From Hypsibius dujardini (taxonomy: Eukaryota; Tardigrada; Eutardigrada; Parachela; Hypsibiidae), in assembly GCA_001579985.1 (NCBI GenBank), contig LRSR01005279.1:1-20836 (forward strand): a stretch of DNA of 20,836 bases, read 5' to 3'. The first letter of the stretch is position 1. Each line of letters starts with the position of its first letter. Below are positions 9,007 through 20,124 of this stretch, piece by piece. A program made the position numbers and the translations under genes. The notes beneath the pieces are model-generated. The model was not told the DNA's origin, searched no databases, and saw only the letters and a list, made by a program, of their open reading frames with translations.

Positions 9007-12000
9007 ATGCCTTCTGCTGCGGCTGTTCGTGACCGAGTTTCCTCCAACGGAGTCAAGAGTGACGGCATTCGGACACGCGGTGATTTCAACCGTCCTCGTG
9101 TGCACACATGGGGATCCAGCGACTCCAGGTGCAGCAACATCAGTACGGAGTCGGCGCTCAGCGGATCCGCTTCGAGCACGTCGTCTCGCAACACCATTAA
9201 GCGCCGTTTCGCTTCACCCTCCTCCTCCGACACTGTCCGCAATAAAGCGTCCCGTCGTTCGGACAGAGAGAAGAACGGCGAGGATGATGAGCCTCAAGGA
9301 GGACATGGTGGAGAGCAGAAAGGGTAAAACGGCGAGATTGATTTATTTCATCGTGACAGTATTCGGTTGATTGGCTGATTGGCAGACTTGCAGGTTTGCA
9401 GGTTAAACGTGAGTGTAAAGCGCTGATTGCCGCACGGGCCGATCAGGTAATTAATAGCTCGGGTTTCATGGTGATGGCCTGGGTGGATGGCTGGGAGTTT
9501 TTCTCAGTTTTTCTCAGTTTTATCTAGATTTATCTAGATTTAATTTTGGTTGCTTCAATTTTGTTTGCTACAGTCCAAACCACGCGGGGTTAGATTTTAT
9601 CTTATGCTTGATTATTGACCGGGTTGATGTTTTATAGACCGTCAGCGTCTTTGACCAAGAGCTTTCCGCCCCAGCAAGGGGGGATGGAGTTGATCGTGTT
9701 GCGCCAGCCGGAAGGCCATCACCGTGCGAGGTATCAAAAGGAAGGCAGCCGAGGATGCATCAAAGATCGGACGGGAAATTCGTGTCCTGCATTACAGGTG
9801 GGGCCCGGGAAGGCTGATTATGTCGCATCATCCTCAGTGTTTGTAAATCATATTAGGATGTAGTAGCCGGTTAGTTCCAGTAAGATTGATTCCTCGATCG
9901 AACAGTTTGATCAGAACTGTGGTAAACAAACAGCAAAGTAAAACTGTAAATAGATGTTTTTATTGATAGCATTTTTGGGCGCTGAACGATTCATTAAAAA
10001 CAATGCTTTACAGTAAGGGTTGATCGGTCAAATGTTAGACGGGTTGATTGATTGATTGATTGCAATAAACAGAATTTTCGGTGAGAGCAATGTAAGCGTA
10101 ATGGTTGATATTTCACTCGTACCGGAACATTCTGGCTGCCTTGCAGGTTGTTGGCACTTTCTGACCCGGCTGGTCGTCAAAGTTTTTTATTTTGCTTTTT
10201 GTGCAGCTGAAAGGTATCATCACACCAAGCACCATCCAGATCTTCGTAGTCACAGAAACGGGCAAAATTCGGCCGCATCCGCTGTACCGAGCCTGTCGTG
10301 TCGGCGGGAAGCGTTGCAGTCCGGCCCGCGACCATATCATTGACAATATAAACGTGCTAGAACTGGAAGTGATGCCCGAGAATGGCGGCACCATCGAGTA
10401 AGGAGTGCCACCTCACCTGGCAGTGCCCACGGTTTGGTCCTGTTTGTGTTCACATAGTTTGGTGTGGTTTTTGCAGTATCGATTGCTTGGGCATCCTTAA
10501 GCTGCGGAATGCCGACCTGGAGATGGATTCCGAGTTCGTGGAGGTGGTGGGGAAGAAGAAGAAGCGCGAGCCGAAAGTGCGCCTGGTGTTCCGGGCGGTG
10601 ACCAAAACGGCCAACGGTTATCCGCTCATCCTCCAGACCACGTCTACAGCGATTTGTTGCAGTAAGTGCGACGAACTTGCCGGAACTGTTCAGCTGCGAT
10701 GTTGCCGATCTAATTTTCTGGTTATCGGTTACCGATGCCGCATTTTGTGACTATCGACTTCTTTCACGCCTTTTCATAATAGCCCCGTCACCAGGAATGC
10801 CGGAAATTCACCGATCGTCACATGCCGAGTGTACCGCGCCCGGCGGTCTAGAGGTGGTCATCATTGGTAGGAACTTCTTGAAGGACGATTCAAAGTTTTT
10901 CGTCTCTGAACAAACGGAAGGTACAGTTGACAACGACGTATTCATCTTTTGACTGTAGTGCCAAAGTCTCAGGATTTTGCACATATGCCAATGTGGTTTT
11001 TGCAGACGGCGACACCATATGGGAAAAGGAAATTCAGACTCAACAGGAACACTTCCACCACGTTCATATTGTCGGCACCATCCCGCCCTACAGGGATCTT
11101 TTCATCACAAAGCCAGTGGAGGTGTCCATCATCATCAAAAACAAGCTGAAGATTAGCGAGCCATACCCATTCAAGTATATGCCCGGTATGGCCTGGCTGA
11201 GTATGGCCGGGCTAAAGTTTACCACATGGTTTCCAGACGTTTCCCACAAGAGCGTGCTCTGTAACGAGATTGAAAAAGTTATACGCAGGCTTGCAAACCC
11301 CTTCTTGCACTGATTTCTTGGTTTTGGAAGTTCGCATTGATTGAGTGACTATTTTTTTAAGTTTTCCGAGCAAAGGTTGAAGTTCTTTTAATCTATGAAA
11401 TTTTTATTAGTTAATTAAGTCAATTAATCAATGTGTGCATCAGAATTTGAATAATCGACAGACGAGCTGCGGTGTAGTTGTAGCCCTTGTTTACAGAACA
11501 GGTGTACTCGTACTAATAGATCAGCAAAAGAGTCGATTGAGGGGTCCAAAACAGGAAATTTCACTACTCAATGGTAACTGTCTTTTTGTCTCCCCATTTC
11601 GATTGAGAGGTCCAAAACAGGAAATTTCACTACCCAATGGTAACCGTCTGTTTGTCTCCCCATGTCAGATGAGTCAGTAGTGCGCTTGTTGATGACATCA
11701 TCCGTTGCATCCGTTCCTGCTGCTGACCTCAAGCCACTTGACACCTTACCGCCAGTATTGTCTCCCCAGAAGGCTCCTCCCGACCGTCAAATCTATTCAC
11801 CACCGCCGACGCCGGCACCAGCACAGTTGCAGCAGTCTACCGTGGAGGCTACTTGGGTTTCGGGCAGCAACGGCAACAATCCGTCCCTACAGTATTGCAT
11901 CCAGCCACCTGGTCAGAATCAACCTATCTTCATCACATTTCCGCCGAGCAGTCAGTCAGCCGGAGCCAAGTTGTTATCAACGGAGATTGATGGTCTGCTG

Positions 12001-12141
12001 CAATCGTTCAAACTCCCGAACTCTTTATATGATGCCGCGCATATGCAGATGTTCCTGAACGGATGGAACAACAGCCAGTCGGGTAGTGCCAGTAGGGGTG
12101 GCAGTCGACCAGGAATGCAAGTACAGCCGATGAATTATTAG
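9007..12141 (+). CDS. NFAT5: NFAT5/TonEBP-like Rel-homology transcription factor
   Basis: A nuclear DNA-binding factor; in animals NFAT5 drives tonicity and other stress responses. Proposed exons are 9007-9323, 9638-9797, 10207-10397, 10477-10661, 10783-10920, 11006-11185 and 11669-12141 (547 aa to the TAG). Residues 1-120 are Ser-rich and basic, with no clear calcineurin PxIxIT motif. The N-terminal Rel-homology half covers about 122-285, with the DNA-contact loop HRARYQKEGSRG then KDRTGN at 134-153 and the core LGILKLRNAD. The IPT half runs from about 288 to 390 (GRNFLK, then FKYMP). KDRTGN, the GKKKK tract and RACRV resemble NFAT5 more than NFATc1-4. The C-terminal tail is only about 160 residues and Pro/Gln/Ser-rich, far shorter than vertebrate NFAT5. 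The start is uncertain: the frame stays open upstream of 9007 to a possible acceptor at 8977. The TAG may not be the true end. Confidence 0.88.
9497..9540 (+). repeat. Two adjacent 10-bp tandem duplications in an intron
   Basis: GTTTTTCTCA occurs twice at 9497-9516, and TATCTAGATT occurs twice at 9521-9540, only four bases apart. Both pairs are perfect. They sit in the first intron (9324-9637) of the NFAT-like gene and look like recent slippage or duplication events. Confidence 0.8.
10044..10062 (+). repeat. Short (ATTG)n microsatellite
   Basis: About four to five copies of ATTG lie in the second intron of the NFAT-like gene, immediately followed by AATAAA (10064-10069). Similar GATT/ATTG runs occur at about 4414-4429 in the ACBD4/5-like gene and at about 13858-13875 in RBM25 intron 1, so this is a recurrent intronic motif here. 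Confidence 0.75.
11534..11665 (+). repeat. 66-bp tandem duplication abutting a 3' splice site
   Basis: Copy 1 is 11534-11599 and copy 2 is 11600-11665; they differ at five positions. They lie in the sixth intron (11186-11668) of the NFAT-like gene. Copy 2 supplies the polypyrimidine stretch of the acceptor used for exon 7 (CAG ending at 11668). Copy 1 has TTTCGA where copy 2 runs into GTCAGA, so copy 1 lacks the AG. Confidence 0.9.
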
Positions 12142-12237
12142 GAATTGGGTGAAAGTGATGATCAGGCAGATGACTGTGACGAAGACGCCCTTGATCAACT
12201 GTTGCGGGATATCATGGAGCCAACTCTGAACCTGTGA
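12142..12237 (+). other. In-frame acidic C-terminal extension after a TAG
   Basis: Directly after the TAG at 12139-12141 the same frame stays open for 31 codons to a TGA at 12235-12237. The stretch is rich in Asp/Glu (ESDDQADDCDEDALDQLLRD), like an acidic activation segment with an amphipathic DALDQLLRDIM helix. It may be reached by stop readthrough, by alternative splicing into an acceptor ending at the TAG itself, or the TAG may be a base error. A 59-nt GT-AG candidate at 12083-12141 fails because it leads to an immediate stop. Confidence 0.5.
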
Positions 12238-12261
12238 GGCACGCTGCCGTGTAAGAAGAGG

Positions 12262-12340
12262 GTGAGTTGAATGCTTTTACTTTTGCCGTGTATGTGTAGT
12301 CAGTGTGATTTGTGTTTTGATCATTTGTCGTCTTCTGCAG
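12262..12340 (+). other. 3'UTR intron of the NFAT-like gene
   Basis: A strong donor (GAGG|GTGAGT at 12262) and a pyrimidine-rich acceptor (GTCTTCTGCAG ending at 12340) define a 79-bp intron. It is downstream of both candidate stop codons. The resulting exon junction is 120 nt after the TAG but only 24 nt after the TGA. By the usual 50-55-nt rule it would mark the TAG, but not the TGA, as premature. Confidence 0.7.
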
Positions 12341-13575
12341 GGATATGTCTTGACTATCCCAACTTTTCTCAAGCATTCCGTGTTATACTAGTGCGCACAG
12401 AAATTACTTATTTTCATTAGCTGGGTTTTGCATGGATGAACATTTTCGAATTTATCGGGTGGACCGACCGGAACAGCGGGAGAAAGCGGAGTTTCCAAGA
12501 TGAACCGAAGAGTTTGTTGCCATCTCTCATCAAACCGTAACGCATTGCAAAGAAAAAGTATCTTCATTTTTTTGAAGCCACACTTTGATGTCATTTTCTA
12601 CCTTTTTTTTGCAGTATGAGTACATGAGTATGAGAATCATCGCGTATCACTCGCAATAGTTTTCTTTAGATTTTAACATTTAACTTGGCTTACCCCGTTT
12701 GTTAGTTGTTACGTCTCTCTTGAAATCGAGCTCTTTCGAAATCTGGGAATTGAGTTCGCTACACTGTACTTCTCATTTTCAAGCCCATCTTGTCCCTTTC
12801 GGTCAGTTTACAGTTAAATTCGTGGACATGTAACTTTTGGTCTTTACTTACTGAGCTAGTGGTCAGCACAGCGTCCATTTTCGACCAAGATTACTCAAGC
12901 GTCCTCTACTACACGAGTCCTTTACTAGACAAGTCCCTTCTGGTGTGTGGCGTTGATTCAGCTTTAATCACTTTCAATGGTTTATCAGTTCAGCTCTTAC
13001 ATTAAGAGGTGAGAAGAGAGAGACGGCTTGAATGCCAGGGTTAAGAAAAGAGCAACTTCAAGAATTTTATTGTAGTACTGTATTGATCGCGAGGGGTTGT
13101 TCGCGACTCGTGAGGAGGAATGGAACGCTATTTGAGGAACAAAATCACGAAATAACCGAACGCGTTGTGCTAATGTCGAACAAGTTGTAGCCACGGACGG
13201 CTCAGAAAAGATGAATACGCAACCGGTTCGGTTCGAGCTCGAGCTGGCCGACCAAACTTGGTAAAAATTTCTCCATTTTTCTAACGTGTGACAAATTTAT
13301 TTTAAATGTTGGTTGCTTGATCTGGGTTCGCTAAAGCAATCCTCCGATTCTGTCGTCATTTTTCACTCATCCTACGCGTTCTCGTATCTCGCACCCATTT
13401 GTCGTTTTCTGTCGTTCAATTCAATCATCCGTTCGATCGAAAAAAAGTGAATTGGTTTTGAAATTGTTGTATCTGCTGCGGAATCTGCGGTAGGGAGCCT
13501 TGAGCGCTCTGAAGAACATAGTAGTCGCTCGAATTGTTTCAGTTGCTTTTGGTGGTTGTTTACCTCGCGTGTCCT
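12341..13575. other. NFAT-like 3'UTR and RBM25 upstream region
   Basis: No gene is supported. The left part should be the remaining 3'UTR of the NFAT-like gene, the right part the promoter and leader of RBM25. A TTGTTTCAG at about 13534-13542 could be a 5'UTR acceptor for RBM25, but I found no convincing partner donor. A minus-strand open frame at 12388-12594 has no domain. Confidence 0.5.
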
Positions 13576-15041
13576 ATGTCCTATCCACAGTACGGAGGGT
13601 ACGCTGCGGGACCACCGCCGCCCTTCTATGGCGGCGCACAACAACCGCCTTACGGCCATGGGCCTCCGCAGCAACAGCAGCAACTTCAAGGAGCGCCGAG
13701 GATTCCTTTCGCCGCACCTCCATACGGCCCACCACGAGGTAATTATTTACGATTGTTTTAGCGAAGCATTTTTTTGGCGAATAATATAATTCATGAATGA
13801 ATGTCAGATAAGTGATCGACCGTGCAATTCAAGAAGATAATTTGCTTTTCCTGTCAGTTGATTCATTGATTGATTGCGTGGCGTTTCAACATTTTTTTAT
13901 CATTCATTGGTTGATGGGCTCTGTTGTTTTACTGTTTCATTCCGTTGCGTATGGCACCTCTCTAATCTGCAACGATTGTTTTACTTTAAATTTACAAAGT
14001 TTTGGGCTTACTGCTTGGCTGGCGGGTTTTGGCTTGCTCTTCTGGAATAGTACTGTTAACAAGCCTCAATTTTTCAGATACGGTTTGTCAATCGCTAGCG
14101 TGAACGTAATGATTTACGACCCAATTACTTTTCTTGGTGTTTATGCTTCAGTAATGCGAAATTGAAATCCATGTCATTTAATTCAACTTATTGCAATGAC
14201 TCTAGGATATTTTGCTTCTCTCTTGGGCGTAGATGGAAGTTTCGGTTAATTGTCACTGCCTCATGTCTAATAGTATATTCATTGATTCGATCCATATCTT
14301 CGGATTGTCTGGTCAGTTCACTGATCGAATGATTGCAAACGCGCTCAGTGAGGCTTTAGAGTTAGGTTTCCATCGAATAACAAACCTATTTTCTTTTCCA
14401 GGTGGAATGCCAATGCAACAGGGCTACCATCAGCAACCCTCGGGACAATTCGCACCGCCCGGACAGTTTTTCGAGCAGCAGCCAACCTTCTATTCCGTAA
14501 GTTTCACGGATGGTTCGAATTTTCTCTCATCCACCACGTGAGGTTTCGTTTTCGATTTACAGTAAGACGTTCTTTTGTACAGAGTCAACCAAATCCCGAC
14601 CAACTTTCAAACGTTCCCCCCGGTATGGGTGTCAATGGCCCTTTCTCTTCGCAAACTGCGCATCCCCCTCCATTTGGTGGGCCACCTGGAATGAGGGCTG
14701 TGCCCCCACCGCCTGTGTTACGCGGACCCAGAGCACCTAGACCAATTTCCTATGCGCCAGCTGATTCCAAAGAGGCGTACGATCCGGAGGCTGTAGTCAC
14801 CTGCTTCATCGGAAATATCGACGAGCGAGTGACGGAAAATTTAATGCGGACCTTGTTGAACGTAAGCATGGCAGAGTGGCATTGGTCGATCTGATTGATC
14901 TTAGCAAATATGTATTTCTTGTTGTTTGAGGGTTCGTAATAACGTTCTTTCGTGTCTTTAGAAATGCGGCGCTGTTGCAAATTGGAAGAGGGTTCATGGC
15001 GCAAACAACAAATTGCAAGGTATAATGATTTGGGGAAAGAA

Positions 15042-15080
<39 letters not shown>

Positions 15081-18058
15081 GTGTCTGTAAGTTGCTCTTA
15101 GTGAATCGGCAAGCATACTGGGGTTTTTTCTCGGTTATTGACATTCCTGTGGCTTTTTAGCGTTTGGTTTTTGTGAGTTCCTCAATGCTGAAGGCGCCTT
15201 GCGGGCCGTTCGTCTCCTGGATAAACTTCTGCTGGGCGCGAAAGAGCTGCAGGTGAAAATCGGCAACAAGCAACATCCGTTGGTACTGGCCTACCGCAAC
15301 GAAATGAAGGCACGGCTTGGGTCGTCCGCCGACGAGGAAGATGTGGATGAGCCCACGATGCTGGTCGATGCTAATATCTCGGAATCGATTACCTTGCTTG
15401 TGAAGGATTATGAGGGTGATTTGTCTAAACCTTTGCCCGGTACGTGTACACTACGTTATAGATAGTCATCCCTCAGTGAGACAGGCGAAATTATCAATAA
15501 GCCCTCGCTCTAAGAAGAAAGAGTCTGGGTGAGTACCCCTCGGTGACTTAAACTTTATCCTTTTTCTACAGAAGACAATCTCTCTAAGCTCAAGAGAAAG
15601 AGCGACAAGGATGCGGTAAGTCTGCAAAAGCTCATTGACGACTTGCTCTTTAGTAACTTAAACTTTTGTCTGAGTTCTAAGTTGTCTTGGTTACCGTTCC
15701 AGTCGATTGAAGAGATCGAAATGGAGGAGGAGAAGCGCCAACTTATCAGCCGAGAAATTCAGAACTTCCGAGAGACCTACAAGGTAAGCATTTTCGTTTG
15801 AGGAAGTTATGTATGCGTCGTGCCTTTACACTGTGCAGCACGTTCATTCATGTGAAAGCGATTGAAATGAGGATAACTGGGAGTTTTGAGACGGATTGTG
15901 TGGTGCAAAATTGCTTTTCTTCTTGGGCCAGGCTGAAGACCAAGTTATTGCGGTGTAGCATATGACTGAGAGAAAGAAACCACACCGCTCTTTTCACGCG
16001 GTCAGGGGTGAGTGTATCAAACCAAATATCGTGAGTAGCTGTAGTTTTTTACAAAAATTTTATTATTCCCTTTTCATCGCAGGATTGCTTCATTAAGTGT
16101 GAATTCATATGATTACTTTTCCATTTGATTGCCCGGACAGTGAAATTATATTTCGACTTATCATACTTCGAAGTTGGATATTTAATTTATTGTAACAAAG
16201 TTAAAGATTGCTTCCCGTAGTTACATTAATTTTAGCTAAAACTCAGTAGATACTGCGACGTGTCACCCTGAGCTGCGCACATGGCGAACTGCCATCGTTC
16301 CTACAGTGTCACACATCCGGATTCTGGCAAGTCGGTTAGCGCTCGCGAGATCGTCGGTTTTCGTACAGGAGTGGTTCATGTATTGACATTGATCTAAACA
16401 TCACCTTCGTGTTTCTGCAGGGCTCGGATGAAGTGCTCGAAGAGCGGATCAAGGCAGCCGGCCGGGCACAACGAAAAAACTCGCCCGAAGGGCGGGAGTC
16501 GCCAGGAGCCACCAGCGTCGTCTCGGCTGAAAATTCTGTCACATCTGCCAATTTGAAGCGAGTGCGACGGAGTCGGTCAGCTTCCGTCGTTTCCTCCTCA
16601 TCTGCCGAGGTCCTCGATGCACCAACACGCAGAAGAGACAACCGCCGCCTGGCGGAGCAGGATAAACAGTACCAGGAGCTGCTGGAAGAATGGACATCCA
16701 GGGAGAAGCGGAAAGCAAAGGATCAAGAGAAGGACGATGAAAAGGAGAAGTTGAAGCGGATAGAGGAGAAGAAAACATCGAAGAGGCTGATTCGAGTTTA
16801 TGAGGATTATGACGACGATAAGATGGACGAGGAGTATTACCGGTAAGCAGCTGATTGCAGCATCTCTGCTTTGTGTAATTCAGTAATATGTATTTCCTTT
16901 TCAATTCTGTAGTGGTGCAGCGTTGAGTCGACTGCTGAAGGATCGAAAGAAAGAAATGGAAGCGGATGCTCGCGACCGGGAAAAGGAAGCCAAACTGTTA
17001 GAAGACATTAAGCAGAAATTAATTGCTGGTGAGAATTTTCTCTCAACTGCCAACCTACTAACAAGTAAAAATCGGATTTCCTTATCATCTTTGTTTGCTT
17101 TCAGATGGTCACCCTGAAGTGGAAGCGCATGTTCACCAGCTGGAAATGAAGCAAAACGAGCACATGCTCTCCAAGAGTTTCAAAGAGGCTCTGGTGGATG
17201 CCATATCCCGAGACGCACCTCCTGTCGGACAAGCTCCCTCCGCGCCACCATCAAAGACCTCTTCCAAACATGATGTCACTGCTGTCGTAACTCGAGATGC
17301 ATCTCCGATAAAGTCGGAGCAGTCTATTCGTAAGTTTGATCCTGGTACATTTTTCCTCGCATGAACTAGAATCATACCCATTTTTTTGATTGTAGTGCGA
17401 GAACCCAATCCAACAGTATCATTCCAACAAGCGCCCAGCCGGCTGGTGAAGAAGCACGCCGGCGAAGTCTTTGGCAACTCGGACGAAGAGGGCGAGAAGG
17501 ACGACCACGGCGAGCGAAGAAAAAGGCTTTTCCGATTTGATGACGAGACGGAGAAAAAGAGGAGGTTGGCGGAGGAGAAGAAGATACAAGCCAAGAAGCT
17601 GATCGAGAGTATTCCAACCAAGAAGGAAGAGCTATTTGAATATCCGATCTCCTGGGGTGTTCTGGATAAAGTGAGTGAACGGATTCTCAATACCGCTGCT
17701 TGGTGCGCACACCAATTCTATATTCTGGGTTTCATTGCAGAATCTGATGAATGGCCGTGTGAAGCCGTGGATCAGTAAAAAAGTCGGCGAGTACATGGGC
17801 GAGGAGGAACAGTCGCTCATCGATTTCATCGCACAGAAAGTGGTGGCGCAGGTGAATCCAGTCGGATTAATCACAGAGATCGCCGTGGTGAGTTGAGTCA
17901 ATTTCCTCCGTTGCCGTCGTCTAAAAGTTCGTTCGAATAACATGCTCTGTTCCAATTTTCAGGTCCTGGATGAGGATGCTGAGATTTTCGTCGTGAAACT
18001 ATGGAGATTGTTGATCTACGAGACGGAAATGAAGAAGCTTGTTGCACCTCGCGATTAG
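13576..18058 (+). CDS. RBM25: RNA-binding motif protein 25 (13 coding exons, 759 aa)
   Basis: A nuclear U1 snRNP-associated splicing factor that influences 5' splice-site choice. Exons: 13576-13738, 14402-14496, 14583-14861, 14962-15019, 15161-15439, 15572-15615, 15703-15783, 16421-16842, 16913-17028, 17105-17329, 17396-17670, 17741-17887 and 17963-18058; all phases join. Residues 1-155 are Pro/Gly/Gln-rich. The RRM spans about 158-233, with RNP2 CFIGNI and RNP1 AFGFCEF. The family-specific block around EEIEMEEEKRQLISREI is encoded by exon 7. Exons 8-9 give a Ser-rich then Arg/Glu/Lys-rich helix, including KDRKKEMEADARDR. The C-terminal PWI domain has Pro688-Trp689-Ile690 and ends in KLWRLLIYETEMKKL. 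Length is near the human 843 aa, but the long Arg/Glu dipeptide tract is missing. The frame is also open upstream of 13576, so the start rests on the typical MS-plus-Pro-rich N-terminus. Confidence 0.94.
15042..15081 (+). repeat. (ACAG)10 microsatellite
   Basis: Ten uninterrupted ACAG units lie in RBM25 intron 4 (15020-15160), starting 22 nt after the donor. The end runs into TGTCTGT, so the last repeat can pair with the flank as a small hairpin. Copy number is probably polymorphic. Confidence 0.95.
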
Positions 18059-18357
18059 CCAATCTTTTTCCACTCATTGTAGTTTTCTAGAAGTCTTTTA
18101 ACTCTACTGCACTCACGTGTTCTGTCCGTTTTTTTCCCTATTGCTACATCATTCGGAAGTAGCTGGCGTCTATTGCTACCGTTGACGCTCTTCAGATTTA
18201 ATCGATCCAAAGCGTACCTCTTTCTCATTTATATCGTCCAGAACAGTAACGTTGACACAACAGCGAGTTCACAAGTGACAACGACGTTTAAAAAAGATAT
18301 AACCGAGAAGGTCGGTAAGGTTGTTGCCGGAAAAAAAGGGAGAACGGGGTAGAATTG
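18059..18357. other. Convergent 3' flank between RBM25 and RPL23
   Basis: These 299 bp hold the 3'UTRs of two convergent genes and nothing else I can identify. I see no canonical AATAAA on either strand, so poly(A) sites cannot be placed. Overlap of the two 3'UTRs is possible. Confidence 0.6.
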
Positions 18358-19309
<952 letters not shown>

Positions 19310-19337
19310 GGTGGCGGGATATTAAGGAGCCGGAAGC

Positions 19338-19354
19338 GGAAAAAGAAGGGGAAA
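19338..19354 (-). promoter_or_regulatory. Candidate 5'TOP pyrimidine tract of RPL23
   Basis: On the minus strand TTTCCCCTTCTTTTTCC ends about 28 nt upstream of the RPL23 ATG. Ribosomal protein mRNAs normally start with a C followed by such a tract, which couples their translation to mTOR signalling. The exact cap site is not visible, so assignment as TOP rather than a promoter element is inference. Confidence 0.55.
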
Positions 19355-20124
19355 TGGTAAATGCGGCGACCTCAACACTCTATGCGTACGTCGAGAAGAG
19401 CAGCCAGTGCAAATTCATACTGTAATCCACACAGCCGGTTTGATTTGCGTAACCTCCCTAGCCGCGTGCCTTTCTCAACAAGGCATTCTGTACAGGGAAT
19501 TTACCTAAACTGCACAGACCATTAAGCCAGCAAGCCACCATGCCATTAGTCCACTCCATGGATGAGCCACCTGGTCGGATCGGGCCAATTCTCCAGGCCA
19601 GAATTTGTCCGGGTTTCTGGCCGGCCGGCCGACCGACTAAGAATTGTTTGCCTTTTTGTTGTTGGTTAACCCGACTTGTTGACATTTTCCCGATCATTTC
19701 CGTTAGTCGTTACTCCTTCCTGCTCTGGCAAGTTTTTTGCAGATCTTAAAAAAAATTCTTTAAAATAACTTTGCATAGCGTAGCCGCGGGCGGCGGCACG
19801 ACAGTCAGGAATTGGCGTCGTGATCAATCAGCTGTTTTCTTGCTGTGGTTGATGTTTTATCGGCATCGTTATCGTCGTGCCATATCACACTCCTCATCCG
19901 GCCTCACTTTGCGCTGGGCTTTCTGACAGAGCACCTACAGAAACCAAACCTTAAGAATTTCTTCACGGCTTCTTTTTCTGGACCGTTGCGAACTGAAACT
20001 GTGCCGACTTGCATGTTGCATTTAGCATTTTTTCTGATGACTTTTACGTTGAGATAACTCGAAATTCGGAGGGGCGAAACAGGACAACCTTGCACTGCAT
20101 TTAGGTGCCATTTTGCTTGGGGGA
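19355..20124. other. Divergent promoter region between RPL23 and the molybdoflavoenzyme gene
   Basis: No gene is supported. The open frames at 19458-19697 and 19904-20131 lack domains. A GGCCGGCCGGCC palindrome-like block lies at about 19619-19630. The region separates the divergent starts of RPL23 and the gene at 20125 by 815 bp and should contain both promoters. Confidence 0.5.

Noticed and set aside
9002-9370. 122-codon open frame overlapping NFAT-like exon 1 in another frame
   Set aside because: It runs through the exon 1 donor into the intron and lacks a domain. The frame starting at 9007 joins in phase to the Rel-homology exons.
11186-11313. Continuation of NFAT-like exon 6 into the intron for 43 codons
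   Set aside because: The GTATGG donor at 11186 joins in phase to exon 7 and matches the family boundary after the IPT domain. The intronic tail shows no domain; an intron-retention isoform remains possible.
11435-11680. 81-codon open frame containing the duplicated 22-residue unit
   Set aside because: It ends at a stop 12 nt into exon 7 in a different frame from that exon, and differences between copies are mostly amino-acid changing. It is best explained as an intronic tandem repeat.
12083-12141. 59-nt GT-AG segment as an intron that would remove the TAG
   Set aside because: Splicing here shifts the frame and reaches a TGA within three codons, so it does not give access to the acidic extension.
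13812-14165. 117-codon plus-strand open frame, hydrophobic, inside RBM25 intron 1
   Set aside because: The composition follows the T-rich intron, there is no recognisable domain, and exons on both sides join across it cleanly.
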